Notes: generated by a model from the letters alone, not told the origin. A DNA stretch of 64,000 nucleotides from Arthrobacter oryzae (GCF_030718995.1 NZ_CP132204.1:1860001-1924000), one strand, 5' to 3'; positions 1 to 8,597 are shown, counted from the stretch's first letter. Numbers and translations are program-made.

Positions 1-846
1 CCCAGCGCCCTGCGCATTTTCCTGCTCACCCTGGCAGTGGTGGACGACCTCATCGCCATCAGCATCATCGCGTTCTTCTACTCCAGCGACATCCAGGCAG
101 CGCCATTGCTGTTCGCCCTCATCCCGCTGGCGCTGTACGCCTTCCTTGCCCAGAAGTACCGCCGCTTCTTCGGCGCCCACTTCATGGCTGCCTGGGCCAT
201 CCTCCTGCCGCTCGGCATAGCCACCTGGGCGTTGGTGCACGCCTCCGGCATCCATGCCACGGTGGCCGGAGTGCTGCTGGGATTCGCCGTGCCGGTGCTC
301 CGTTCCAAGGCCAGCGGAGGTCCGGAAGCCGGACCCGGGCTCGCGGAAATCTTTGAACACCGTTTCCGTCCCATCTCCGCGGGCGTGGCCGTTCCCATCT
401 TCGCCTTCTTCTCCGCCGGCGTTGCCGTGGGCGGCTGGGAAGGCCTGGGGTCCGCCCTGTCCGGCCCCGTGGCCATCGGCATCATCATGGCCCTGGTGCT
501 GGGCAAGCCCCTGGGCATCATGGGCACCACCTGGATCCTCACCAAGGCCACCCGGGCGCGGCTGGACAACTCCTTCAAGTGGATCGACGTCTTTGGCGTC
601 TCCCTCCTGGCCGGAATCGGCTTCACCGTCTCCCTGCTGGTCGCCGAACTCAGCTTCGGCCACGGCAGCCTGTATGACGACCACGCCAAGGTGGGCATCC
701 TGGCGGCGTCCTTCCTCGCCGCAATCCTGGCCACCGTGGTGCTCCGGACCAGGAACCGCCAGTACCGCCTGGCGGAGGAGCGGGAGAAGGTTGACTCGGA
801 CCAAGACGGCATCCCGGACGTCTACGAGCACGAGAACCAGGCCTGA
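1..846 (+). CDS. nhaA: Na+/H+ antiporter NhaA, C-terminal part (5' end outside window)
   Basis: The reading frame is open from base 1, so the start lies upstream; 281 codons precede the stop. Inner-membrane antiporter that exchanges protons for sodium or lithium and helps pH and salt homeostasis. The visible part opens with the NhaA signature [12 protein letters not shown], which carries the paired aspartates of the ion-binding site, followed by alternating hydrophobic helices and the late segment [15 protein letters not shown]. The predicted cytoplasmic tail ends in [17 protein letters not shown], which resembles a thrombospondin-type-3 calcium-binding loop (DxDxDGxxD) and is not part of the classical E. 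coli protein. The next gene is 114 bp downstream and appears separately controlled. Family assignment is firm; the role of the acidic tail is unknown. Confidence 0.93.
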   Translation, partial: PSALRIFLLTLAVVDDLIAISIIAFFYSSDIQAAPLLFALIPLALYAFLAQKYRRFFGAHFMAAWAILLPLGIATWALVHASGIHATVAGVLLGFAVPVLRSKASGGPEAGPGLAEIFEHRFRPISAGVAVPIFAFFSAGVAVGGWEGLGSALSGPVAIGIIMALVLGKPLGIMGTTWILTKATRARLDNSFKWIDVFGVSLLAGIGFTVSLLVAELSFGHGSLYDDHAKVGILAASFLAAILATVVLRTRNRQYRLAEEREKVDSDQDGIPDVYEHENQA

Positions 847-869
847 CGGCACGGGAACCCTTGCCGCGC

Positions 870-887
870 CATACCCCTGTGGGTATG
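870..887. promoter_or_regulatory. CsoR/CstR-family-like operator
   Basis: CATACCC and GGGTATG form a perfect 7-bp inverted repeat around a 4-base spacer, 73 bases before the start of the metallo-beta-lactamase/rhodanese gene. Operators of the copper sensor CsoR and the persulfide sensor CstR are typically of the ATACCC-N4-GGGTAT kind. Since the downstream gene resembles persulfide dioxygenase/rhodanese proteins, a persulfide-responsive CstR-like regulator is the more natural reading. No such repressor gene lies in this window, so this is inference from the site. Confidence 0.6.
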
Positions 888-960
888 GTCGAGTTAAGGG
901 CAGGCGGAGGGCCCAACGTCCCAGGCGCCGCCGCCCGGAGCCACCGTCGAGGAGGAAATC

Positions 961-2325
961 ATGGACGTCGTTGTCATCGATACCCCGCAGCTGGGTGACC
1001 GGAGCTACCTGGTTCACGACGGCACGGTGGGGTTGGTCATCGATCCGCAGCGGGACACCGACCGCGTGGAAGCCGCCGCCCGTGACGCGGGCGTCACCAT
1101 CACCCACGTCGCTGAAACCCACCTGCACAACGACTACGTCACCGGCGGTGTGGAGCTGGCCAAGGCGCACGGCGCGAAATACCTGGTCAACGCCGCGGAC
1201 CCTGTGCAGTTCGAGCGTGAAGCCATCACGGACGGCCAGACGGTCCGGGTGGGATCCCTGACCGTGAAGGCCGTGGCCACTCCGGGCCACACCCACACGC
1301 ACCTGTCCTTCATTGTGGACGACGGCGACAAGCAGGCCGTCTTCTCCGGCGGGAGCCTGCTCTACGGTTCCGTGGGCCGGACGGACCTTGTGGCGGCGTC
1401 CGACACCGTCGGCCTGACCCACGACCAGTATGCTTCCGCCCGCCGGCTCGCGGCTGAAGCCCGGCCCGATGCTGCGCTGTTCCCCACCCATGGCTTCGGC
1501 TCGTTCTGTTCGTCCGGCCCTGCCACCGGCGCCGGTTCCTCCACCGTCGGCGAGCAGCTCACGGCCAACCATGCGCTGACTGATCCGGACGAGGACCACT
1601 TCGTCGAGGAACTCATCGCCAACCTCACCGCCTACCCTTCGTATTACGCCCACATGGGGGCCATGAACGCCAAGGGGCCCGGCCCCGCGGACCTCACCGT
1701 CCCGGAATCGGTGGACCCCGCCGAACTCACCCGCCGCCTGGAAGCCGGCGAATGGGTGGTTGACCTCCGCCGCCGCGTGGCGTTTGCCAGCAACCACCTC
1801 AAAGGCAGCGTCAGCTTCGAATACGGCCGCGGCACCAACTTCACCACGTACTTGGGCTGGGTCCTGCCGTGGGATGAGCAGCTGACCCTGGTGGGCTCGC
1901 GCGAGGACGTCGAAAAAGCCATCCGCGACCTCTCCCGCATCGGCATCGATTCCCCCGACGCCGCCGTCGGCACCGAACCGCAGGCACTGGCCCCGGATGC
2001 CGCCGTCGCCTCCTATCCGCGTGCGGGCTGGGACGGCCTGCTGGCCGGCCGCGCGGACGGCGACACGGTGCTCGACGTGCGGCGCCCCGACGAATTCGCG
2101 GACTCCCACGTTGCCGGCGCCGTCAACGTCCCCGTGTACCAGCTCCTGGCCCGCATGGACGAGGTCCCGGCCGGAAAGCTGTGGGTCCACTGCGGAACGG
2201 GCTACCGCGCCGGAGTCGCCGCCAGCCTGCTGCAGCGTGCGGGCAGGGACGTGGTCCACCTGGATGCGAAGTTCGAGGATGCCGGGGCCGCCGGAGTTCC
2301 CCTGGCCACGGGCGCCACGGCCTGA
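961..2325 (+). CDS. MBL-fold hydrolase fused to two rhodanese domains
   Basis: 454 residues. The ATG at 961 has a strong AGGAGG ribosome-binding site. Residues about 1-230 are a metallo-beta-lactamase fold of the ETHE1/persulfide dioxygenase type: HLHNDY at 54-59, TPGHTHTH at 108-115, GSVGRTDL near 136-143. Residues about 250-330 look like a degenerate rhodanese domain without an active cysteine. Residues about 350-450 form a complete rhodanese domain with active-site loop HCGTGYR (Cys411). Likely role: cytoplasmic persulfide or sulfane-sulfur handling. Two metal-site positions differ from ETHE1: the last His of HxHxDH is Tyr59, and the Asp usually found in the FTGD segment is Gly131. Dioxygenase activity is therefore uncertain. 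A CsoR/CstR-like operator lies upstream. Confidence 0.88.
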   Translation: MDVVVIDTPQLGDRSYLVHDGTVGLVIDPQRDTDRVEAAARDAGVTITHVAETHLHNDYVTGGVELAKAHGAKYLVNAADPVQFEREAITDGQTVRVGSLTVKAVATPGHTHTHLSFIVDDGDKQAVFSGGSLLYGSVGRTDLVAASDTVGLTHDQYASARRLAAEARPDAALFPTHGFGSFCSSGPATGAGSSTVGEQLTANHALTDPDEDHFVEELIANLTAYPSYYAHMGAMNAKGPGPADLTVPESVDPAELTRRLEAGEWVVDLRRRVAFASNHLKGSVSFEYGRGTNFTTYLGWVLPWDEQLTLVGSREDVEKAIRDLSRIGIDSPDAAVGTEPQALAPDAAVASYPRAGWDGLLAGRADGDTVLDVRRPDEFADSHVAGAVNVPVYQLLARMDEVPAGKLWVHCGTGYRAGVAASLLQRAGRDVVHLDAKFEDAGAAGVPLATGATA

Positions 2326-2384
2326 TCACATCCGCATGACGCGCGCGTCATCAGGAGCGCGCGCACCCCGTTCTCTGGCAGAGT

Positions 2385-3392
2385 ATGAGCATGCTCACAG
2401 TTATTGGCGAAGGCCTGGTCGATGTTGTCCAACGCTCCACGGGAATCGAGGCCCACGTGGGCGGCAGTCCGCTCAACGTGGCCGTGGGACTGGCACGGCT
2501 GGACCACCCGGTGCAGTTCATCGGCAGGTTCGGGCGCGACGCCTACGGTGAGTCCGTGGCCGCCCACCTGAAATCCAGCTCGGTGATGGTCCCGCAGGGC
2601 CCGGACGCCCTGCCCACCAGCGTGGCCACTGCGTTGATCGACGACGACGGTGCCGCCACCTACACCTTCGACCTCGCCTGGGAGCTTCCCGGCCTCGCGG
2701 ACCGGCTGCCGTTCATGCTGCAGGGCACCACCCTGGTGCACACCGGTTCGATTGCCACCATGCTGGCGCCGGGCGCCGCAGAGGTGCTTGCCGCCGTCGA
2801 GCATGCGCACCCCTCCGCCACCATCAGCTTCGACCCCAACTGCCGCCCCAGCATCATCACCGACGTCGACTATGCCCGCCGGCAGGCGGAAAAGTTCGTA
2901 AGCCTCGCAGACGTGGTGAAGGCCTCCGATGAGGATCTCGAATGGCTCTATCCCGGCGTGGACGTCCTGGACTCGGCCCGGCGGTGGCTCTCCCTGGGCG
3001 GTCCCGAGGGGCCGGCCCTGGTAGTGGTAACCCGTGGCGCGGCCGGCCCGTGGGGCATCACCGCTGCCGGTGAAGCGGAGTTCCCTGCGCCCAAGGTTGA
3101 CGTTGCGGACACCGTCGGGGCAGGGGATTCCTTCATGGCCGCCCTGATTTCCGGGCTGGTGGACCGCGGCCTGGCCGGTGCGCAGAACCGGAAGGAGTTG
3201 CGCGAACTGCCGGCGGAATCACTCCGCGAACTGCTGGCCCATGCCGCGTGGGCCGCCGCCGTCACCGTGTCACGGCCAGGAGCCAACCCGCCCACGAGGG
3301 CAGAGCTGAACCACTTCGAACTCGAGAGCCTGGAGCGCGATGCGGCGCTCGCCGGCGACGACCTGAGGAATGCCGACTCCGCCAGCAACTGA
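2385..3392 (+). CDS. PfkB-family carbohydrate kinase (fructokinase-like)
   Basis: 335 residues, ribokinase/PfkB fold. The N-terminal substrate-binding signature GGSPLNVAVGLARL is at 26-39. The C-terminal ATP-binding/anion-hole signature ADTVGAGDSF ends at 250, with catalytic Asp248. It transfers phosphate from ATP to a sugar hydroxyl in the cytoplasm. Sequence style is closest to fructokinases, but the substrate cannot be read from the sequence. The start at 2385 is 59 bases after the previous stop and has no clear Shine-Dalgarno; a second ATG two codons on is possible. The YbhB-like gene follows after 10 bases and is probably co-transcribed. Confidence 0.88.
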   Translation: MSMLTVIGEGLVDVVQRSTGIEAHVGGSPLNVAVGLARLDHPVQFIGRFGRDAYGESVAAHLKSSSVMVPQGPDALPTSVATALIDDDGAATYTFDLAWELPGLADRLPFMLQGTTLVHTGSIATMLAPGAAEVLAAVEHAHPSATISFDPNCRPSIITDVDYARRQAEKFVSLADVVKASDEDLEWLYPGVDVLDSARRWLSLGGPEGPALVVVTRGAAGPWGITAAGEAEFPAPKVDVADTVGAGDSFMAALISGLVDRGLAGAQNRKELRELPAESLRELLAHAAWAAAVTVSRPGANPPTRAELNHFELESLERDAALAGDDLRNADSASN

Positions 3393-3402
3393 AAGGCAGC
3401 AG

Positions 3403-3912
3403 ATGCCCCACCACGATTCCCCGACCCTGCACGTCACCAGCGAGTCCTTCCGGGACGGGCAGACCCTGCCGCCCGCCCAGCGCAGCGGCAAGATGCGCGG
3501 CGGAGGTCAGGACGAATCGCCGCAGCTGAGCTGGAGCGGCGCTCCGGCCGGGACCAGGGGCTACGCGGTCACGCTGTTCGACCCCGACGCCCCGGGCCGC
3601 GGCGGCTTCTGGCACTGGGCCGTGCTGGACCTGCCCGCTGCTGTCACGTCGCTTCCGGCCGGCGCCGGTTCCGAGGGCGGCAGGCACCTTCCGCCGGGTG
3701 CGCTGCAGTTGAAGAACGACGGCGGTTTCCACGGCTACCTGGGGGCCGCGCCTCCGCCCGGGCACGGACCGCACCGCTACATCATCACGGTCTACGCCCT
3801 CGACGTGGAGCACCTGGGGCTCGACGCCGGGTTCAGTGCGGCAAAGCTGGAATCGAAGCTGGCCCCTCACGTTCTGGGCCGCGGGACGCTCACGGGCATC
3901 TTCGAACGCTAA
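3403..3912 (+). CDS. YbhB/YbcL family (Raf kinase inhibitor-like, PEBP) protein
   Basis: 169 residues from the ATG at 3403, chosen over the in-frame ATG at 3370 because it follows GAAAGGCAGC and does not overlap the kinase gene. Phosphatidylethanolamine-binding-protein fold. Recognisable segments are QDESPQLSWSGAPAGTRGYA, the FDPDAPGRGGFWHWAVLDLP block containing the conserved DPDAP and HW residues, and GPHRYIITVYALDVE. No signal peptide, so a cytoplasmic location is likely. The biochemical role of bacterial members is not settled. It lies directly behind the sugar kinase, and the next gene has its own likely promoter. Confidence 0.9.
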   Translation: MPHHDSPTLHVTSESFRDGQTLPPAQRSGKMRGGGQDESPQLSWSGAPAGTRGYAVTLFDPDAPGRGGFWHWAVLDLPAAVTSLPAGAGSEGGRHLPPGALQLKNDGGFHGYLGAAPPPGHGPHRYIITVYALDVEHLGLDAGFSAAKLESKLAPHVLGRGTLTGIFER

Positions 3913-3954
3913 GGCCGTCCGCCTCCCGCGAAACTGCCCGCAGCCGGGCCAACG

Positions 3955-3960
3955 TAGACT
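3955..3960 (+). promoter_or_regulatory. -10 element of a likely leaderless promoter
   Basis: TAGACT is followed by exactly six bases and then the ATG at 3967. There is no Shine-Dalgarno sequence, so transcription would begin at or next to the start codon. The same geometry recurs at other genes in this window. No convincing -35 element is seen. Confidence 0.45.
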
Positions 3961-3966
3961 GGCAGT

Positions 3967-4785
3967 ATGCGGCTGGTAGCAAGTGACATTGACGGAACGA
4001 TCCTCGGGCATGACGGAAAGATCAGCGACCGGACCATCCGCGCCTTTCACGCCTGCCGTGACGCCGGCGTCGAACTGGTGTTCGTGACCGGACGCCCGCC
4101 GCGCTGGCTGCACCCGCTGGAGGACCAGCTGGGACATGCCGGAACCGTAATCTGTTCCAACGGCGCCGTGGTGTGGGACCTCGAGGAGGCCCGCCTGGTT
4201 TCAGCCCGCGCCCTTGCCCTGGAGGCGGTCTTCGAGACCCGCCGCATCATCAAGCGGCTGCGGCCGTCCGCCCTGTTTGCCGCGGAAACGCTCACCGGCT
4301 TCCACCTCGAACCGGGCTTCATCGAAAACGACTCCAGCGAACTCCTGTCCGAGTTCAGCCCGGCCCCGCTTGCCAGCACCCTCACTGCTGACGACGCGGT
4401 GGTGAAATTCCTGGCCATCGTCCGGGAAGGCACCGCCGACGACTTCCTGGCCGAAGTGTCACCCGCGGTGGCCCACCTCGTGTCGGCCACCCACTCGGCC
4501 CCCACTGTGGCCATGCTGGAGCTCGCCCTGCCGGGCGTCAACAAGGCCGTGACCCTGGCCGAGTACGCCGCCACCCTGGGGATCGATGCGGCTGACGTGG
4601 TGGCGTTCGGGGACATGCCCAACGACATCGAGATGCTGCGCTGGGCCGGCAACGGCTACGCGATGGCCAGCGGCCACCCGGAGGCGATCCGTGCAGCCGG
4701 GCAGCAGGCGCCGCATTTCGACGATGACGGCGTGGCCCAGATCCTTGAAGCCAAGCTGGCCGAACTTGGCGTGAAGCACGCCTAG
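3967..4785 (+). CDS. Cof-type HAD-IIB phosphatase
   Basis: 272 residues. Haloacid dehalogenase superfamily hydrolase. Motif I is at the N-terminus (ASDIDGTIL, nucleophile Asp7, acid Asp9), motif II near VFVTGRPPR, and the late motif FGDMPNDIEML supplies the magnesium-binding acids. The cap between them is of the Cof (C2B) type, a subfamily that usually removes phosphate from sugar phosphates or cofactors such as FMN or PLP. The substrate is not predictable. A possible leaderless promoter precedes it, and the glycerophosphodiesterase gene starts 11 bases after its stop, suggesting co-transcription. Another HAD-IIB gene is at 34.9 kb. Confidence 0.9.
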   Translation: MRLVASDIDGTILGHDGKISDRTIRAFHACRDAGVELVFVTGRPPRWLHPLEDQLGHAGTVICSNGAVVWDLEEARLVSARALALEAVFETRRIIKRLRPSALFAAETLTGFHLEPGFIENDSSELLSEFSPAPLASTLTADDAVVKFLAIVREGTADDFLAEVSPAVAHLVSATHSAPTVAMLELALPGVNKAVTLAEYAATLGIDAADVVAFGDMPNDIEMLRWAGNGYAMASGHPEAIRAAGQQAPHFDDDGVAQILEAKLAELGVKHA

Positions 4786-4796
4786 GCAGGCGTGGA

Positions 4797-5579
4797 ATGA
4801 CGGAGTCCCAGCCTTTCTTCGCCGCCGGAAGCGCCTCCGCGCGCATTGCGATGGCGCACCGCGGATTTTCCCCGGACGGGCTGGAGAACTCCATGGCGGC
4901 GTTCCGTGCCGCCGTCGAACTCGGCTACCGCTACCTGGAAATGGACGTCCACACCACCGCCGACGGCGTGCTGCTCGTGTTCCACGACCCGTCGCTGGAC
5001 CGCGTGACGGACGGGCAGGGCCGCATCGCGCGGCTCCCCGCCGGGACGGTGGCACAGGCGCGGATCGGCGGGGTGGAACCCATTCCGCTCTTCGAAGAGC
5101 TGGTGCGTGCCTTCCCGGACGTGCGTCTGAACCTGGACATCAAGGACTGGAATTCCGTGCCCAGCCTGGCCGCGGCCATTGAGCAGCACGGCGTCCACGA
5201 CCAGGTGCTGATTGCGAGCTTCTCGGACCGCCGCCGCCGTGCAGTGGTCAAACGGTTGAGCCGGCCGGTCGCAGGGTCTGCCGGAATCGTGTCCAACGCG
5301 CTCTTCACGGTCCTGGGCCCGGTGCTTCCGCCGCCGGTCATCCGCCGGGCGCTGCGGGGCATCCACGCCCTCCAGGTCCCGGTCAGCTACGGGGCCGTCC
5401 GGGTGGTGACGCCGCGCTTTGTCCGCCGCGCCCACCGGCACGGCCTTCAGGTCCATGTGTGGACCATCAACGACCCCGCGGAGATGCATCGGCTACTGGA
5501 CCTTGGCGTCGACGGCATCGTCACGGACCGGGCGGACCTCCTCAAGAAAGTTCTCCAGGACCGGGGGCAGTGGGACTAG
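4797..5579 (+). CDS. Glycerophosphodiester phosphodiesterase
   Basis: 260 residues, GDPD TIM-barrel family. It cleaves glycerophosphodiesters, released by phospholipid turnover, to glycerol 3-phosphate and an alcohol. Catalytic and metal-binding signatures are all at the N-terminus: AHRGF (His21, Arg22), EMDVHTTADG (Glu48, Asp50) and HDPSLDRVT (His63). The late motif HVWTINDPAEMHRLLDLGVD is typical of the barrel end. There is no signal peptide, so the enzyme is probably cytoplasmic. Its stop codon overlaps that of the convergent GGDEF-EAL gene by four bases, leaving no room for a terminator between them. Confidence 0.92.
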   Translation: MTESQPFFAAGSASARIAMAHRGFSPDGLENSMAAFRAAVELGYRYLEMDVHTTADGVLLVFHDPSLDRVTDGQGRIARLPAGTVAQARIGGVEPIPLFEELVRAFPDVRLNLDIKDWNSVPSLAAAIEQHGVHDQVLIASFSDRRRRAVVKRLSRPVAGSAGIVSNALFTVLGPVLPPPVIRRALRGIHALQVPVSYGAVRVVTPRFVRRAHRHGLQVHVWTINDPAEMHRLLDLGVDGIVTDRADLLKKVLQDRGQWD

Positions 5580-7114
5580 CCGCCGCGGTTGGCCGCCCGT
5601 TGTGCGTCCAGCACTGCGGCGAACTCGTCGGCAGGGACCGGACGCCCGAAGAAATACCCTTGGGCGCTGACGCACCCGATGCTGGCCAGATGCTGCGCCT
5701 GTTCGGCCGTCTCCACCCCTTCCCAGACTGCTTCGAGGCCGCACGCCCGGATCAGCTGGAGGATCGCCGCTATCAGGTCCGGCTGGGCGGGGTCGGTGCC
5801 CAGGTCCTTCAGGAGGGACCGGTCCACTTTGACCTTGTCCACCGGAAGCCGGCGAAGGTAGCTGATGGAGGAGTAGCCCGTGCCGAAGTCGTCGATTTCC
5901 AGCCCGACGCCCAGCTTCCGCAGGCTGTTCAGGGAGTACCGGTCCAGCTCGTTGCCGCTGACGATCGCCCCCTCGGTCAGTTCAAGGACCAGCAGTTCCG
6001 GGCTGAGTTCGGCTCCGGTGAGGGCATCCCGGACCTCTTCGATGAACTCGAGGCGCTGAAGGTCCGCGGCGGCGATATTGATCCGCATGGAGAAGTCGTC
6101 TCCCGCGAGCCCCACGGCCCGCCACTCCCGCAATTGTTCGACGGCGGCGCGCAGCACCCAGCCGCCCAGCTCGGAGATGAGGCCGGCATCCTCAGCGAGG
6201 GGAATGAATTCATCCGGCATCACCATGCCGCGGGAGGGATGCCGCCAGCGGACCAGCGCCTCTGCGCCCTCGATCCTCCCCGAAGCCAGCTCGACCACGG
6301 GCTGGTAGTAGAGCACCAACTCGGACCCGGAAATGGCTGCCCGTAGGTCCTCAAGGAGCTGGCTCCGCAGCTGGCGGGCATGCAGCATCGCCGGCTCGAA
6401 CACCTTGAGCCTGTTGCGTCCGCCGGCCTTGGAGGCATACATGGCCACGTCAGCTTCCATGAGCAGCTGTTCAGCGCTCTGTCCGGCTCCACCGATGCAC
6501 AGTCCCATGCTGGCGCCGCACTGGACGGCGTCGTTTTCGAGCTCCACCTGGCTGTCCAGGGCGGCGAGGATGCGGTTACCCACACTCGCGGCGCGGGCGA
6601 GGGTGGTGGACGGCATCAGGACGGCGAACTCATCGCCGCCCAGGCGGGCCACCGTGTCCGTGTCTCGGACGGACCCTTGGATGCGCTCACCGACCGCCGC
6701 CAGCACCTGGTCCCCGGCGGCGTGGCCCAGGGAGTCGTTGACGCCCTTGAAGGCATCAAGGTCCAGCAGGAGGACGGCGGGCGGCAGGCCGCCGTCCCCG
6801 GCCTCCGCGAGGGCGTCGTTGAGGGCGCTGACCAGCGCGGTGCGGTTGGCCAGGCCTGTCAGCGAGTCCGTCAGCGCCATCTTCTGCATTTCGAGATGTG
6901 CTTCGTTGAGCAGCCGGGTGCGCAGTTCAACGCGTTGTTCCAGCTCCTGGTACATGATCTGGAGGTCTTCGGCGAGGAGGTTGGTGCCCATGATGATGGC
7001 ATCCAGCTCATCCCTGGCGGGGGATACTTCGATCCTGGAGTGGAGCTCTCCTGCGGCGAGGCGGACGATTCCGTCCAGCAGCTTGCCAAGGCGCGGATCG
7101 CCGTCAGTGAACAT
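5576..7114 (-). CDS. GGDEF-EAL cyclic-di-GMP signalling protein
   Basis: 512 residues. Residues about 1-65 form a helical HAMP-like linker (LLAEDLQIMYQELEQRVELR). The GGDEF domain covers about 80-240 with an intact active site LGGDEF (Gly159-Phe163) and an RDTD inhibitory-site motif at 150-153, so product feedback is likely. The EAL domain covers about 250-505 with EALVRW (285-290), DDFGTGYSS and KVDRSLL. Both catalytic halves look competent, so it may make and degrade cyclic-di-GMP. No transmembrane segment is visible, so it is probably soluble. Its start overlaps the end of the upstream SpoIIAA-like gene by 11 bases, so the pair is translationally coupled and the small protein may be its input module. 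Confidence 0.93.
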   Translation of the reverse strand: MFTDGDPRLGKLLDGIVRLAAGELHSRIEVSPARDELDAIIMGTNLLAEDLQIMYQELEQRVELRTRLLNEAHLEMQKMALTDSLTGLANRTALVSALNDALAEAGDGGLPPAVLLLDLDAFKGVNDSLGHAAGDQVLAAVGERIQGSVRDTDTVARLGGDEFAVLMPSTTLARAASVGNRILAALDSQVELENDAVQCGASMGLCIGGAGQSAEQLLMEADVAMYASKAGGRNRLKVFEPAMLHARQLRSQLLEDLRAAISGSELVLYYQPVVELASGRIEGAEALVRWRHPSRGMVMPDEFIPLAEDAGLISELGGWVLRAAVEQLREWRAVGLAGDDFSMRINIAAADLQRLEFIEEVRDALTGAELSPELLVLELTEGAIVSGNELDRYSLNSLRKLGVGLEIDDFGTGYSSISYLRRLPVDKVKVDRSLLKDLGTDPAQPDLIAAILQLIRACGLEAVWEGVETAEQAQHLASIGCVSAQGYFFGRPVPADEFAAVLDAQRAANRGG

Positions 7115-7463
7115 GGGCGGTTTCCTTCAACCACTCGAGGGCCTCAGGCTCGGACGTGAAGTATCTGGCCGGCCCGGACTTGAAGTCGCCGCCGAGGATG
7201 AAATGCGCCAGGATCCGGTCCACGGGGGTCTGGCCCAGCAGGGCCCAGGCGGCCACTGTGCCGACGTTGCTGAAAACCGCCCTCGCTGCCCTGCTGACGG
7301 ACGCAACGTCCGTGACATCCATCAGCACGGCCAAGACGGCGCCGGGGTGCGGGGTCTGAAGGCCGGCAGCCAGCAGGCGGGCCGAATGCTCATCGAGGTG
7401 CTCGTCCCGGGGGAGCACGATCCGGACGATGTGCTGTTGTATCAATTCAAGCGGCTTAGGCAT
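7104..7463 (-). CDS. Small SpoIIAA/STAS-like protein, coupled to GGDEF-EAL
   Basis: 119 residues. Alternating beta/alpha pattern resembling the SpoIIAA-like fold. It is clearly paralogous to the 123-residue protein at 10.7 kb: both share PRD near the N-terminus, ARAVF in the middle, ALLG-x2-PVDR-x-LA with a following F-x-LG, and a C-terminal FTSE-x2-AL-x-WL. Function is unknown; STAS-like folds usually act as partner-binding or ligand-sensing modules. The 11-base overlap with the GGDEF-EAL gene suggests it feeds information to that enzyme. The family name is inferred from pattern rather than from a search. Confidence 0.7.
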   Translation of the reverse strand: MPKPLELIQQHIVRIVLPRDEHLDEHSARLLAAGLQTPHPGAVLAVLMDVTDVASVSRAARAVFSNVGTVAAWALLGQTPVDRILAHFILGGDFKSGPARYFTSEPEALEWLKETAHVH

Positions 7464-7568
7464 TCATCCCCCGAACATAGGAGCGGCGCCGTTTGGCCTC
7501 CCAGGCACCACCGACCTCCGGAGAGGCTTGGGACTAAAAATACACTGTCCATCCGCGTTCGGAGTGCG

Positions 7569-8597
7569 CTAGCTTACATCGGCTGCAAAAGCGCGGACCA
7601 GGGCGCTCCGTTCGGGGGCGTCCGCGTTATCAAAGAGGGTAGCGGCATCAGCCAGTCTCTGCAGCGCTTCGTCGCGGTCACCATTGGCCAAGAGGGATTT
7701 CCCCAGCAGAAATGAGGCCTCGCCAGCCGTTTGGGTGGCCAGGATTTTGGCTTCAGTGCAGAGCGGCCTAAGAATGTCGATGGCGGTGGCCATATCGCCC
7801 GTGAGGAAGTGCCAGTGGGCGCGGACGAACGACATTTCCAGGAGGTCGCGGTTGCTGCCGCCCACGACTTCGGTGGCGAGCTCGGCCCGTTCAATGCAAC
7901 GAAGCGTGGCAGGTTCGGTGAGCTCGGCCTCGAGCCGCATGACCGCTGATGCCCGGTTGAATCTTGCCCAGAGGTCCACGTCCTTGGACGGTGAAAGATT
8001 CTCTGCAGCCATATCGTGGTACCGGCCGCCGTCCATCACCCGGCCAGTAAGAAACGCGACGTTTCCTATCACCCAATAGGCCTTGCCAGCCGTGTCCTCC
8101 TCTACGAGTTCCGTCATCAGGCCCTCCAGCAGGAGGCACTGCTCCCACGCCTCGTCGAGTCGGCGGCTTTCGGCCAGGGCCGCGATCAGAGCGCGTTGTG
8201 CCTGGATGTGGAGATATACGTACTCGGGGTTGCCGGCAACAAGACCGGCGGCGGACCTGGCTGCGGCTACGGCGTCGGGGAGCCGCCCCAGGCCCTGCTG
8301 CGACAACGCCATCAGAATAAACGCCCGTGCGCCTAGGACCGGCTCCGCCGTGGAGAGAGGGTGGCTGGACAGATACGTGATCAGTTCCAGGCATTCCTGG
8401 ATAAGACCCAGGTCCCTTAGGCATTCAGCCTGGAAAAGGGTCATGTTCCACCAGGCGGTCTGATCGCCCTCCAGAAGAGCCAATTCCGCTGCTCTGCGCG
8501 CCTCGTCACGAGCTTTGGCGTACTCGCGGCCTTTCCAGCTTTCGCGGGCCTGCAACTCCGCGACCACATGCGGTAACAATTTCCGTGGATTCGGCAT
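7569..8597 (-). CDS. TPR-like helical repeat protein (possible peptide receptor)
   Basis: 342 residues, almost entirely helical, with repeated 34-40-residue units of the TPR kind (for example ARDEARRAAELALLEGDQTA, and near the C-terminus LLGKSLLANGDRDEALQRLA). No helix-turn-helix, signal peptide, membrane segment or enzymatic motif is visible. Cytoplasmic peptide receptors of the Rap/RRNPP superfamily are TPR solenoids, and this gene is divergent from a 51-codon gene for a secreted-type peptide, so a receptor role is a fair hypothesis. If so it would be Rap-like, acting by protein-protein contact. A GATAAT hexamer lies seven bases before the ATG, so the mRNA may be leaderless. Exact function unknown. 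Confidence 0.75.
   Translation of the reverse strand: MPNPRKLLPHVVAELQARESWKGREYAKARDEARRAAELALLEGDQTAWWNMTLFQAECLRDLGLIQECLELITYLSSHPLSTAEPVLGARAFILMALSQQGLGRLPDAVAAARSAAGLVAGNPEYVYLHIQAQRALIAALAESRRLDEAWEQCLLLEGLMTELVEEDTAGKAYWVIGNVAFLTGRVMDGGRYHDMAAENLSPSKDVDLWARFNRASAVMRLEAELTEPATLRCIERAELATEVVGGSNRDLLEMSFVRAHWHFLTGDMATAIDILRPLCTEAKILATQTAGEASFLLGKSLLANGDRDEALQRLADAATLFDNADAPERSALVRAFAADVS

Noticed and set aside
6333..7715. 460-codon plus-strand open frame
   Set aside because: Runs antisense to the GGDEF-EAL, SpoIIAA-like and TPR-like genes and is rich in Ser/Arg with no domain.
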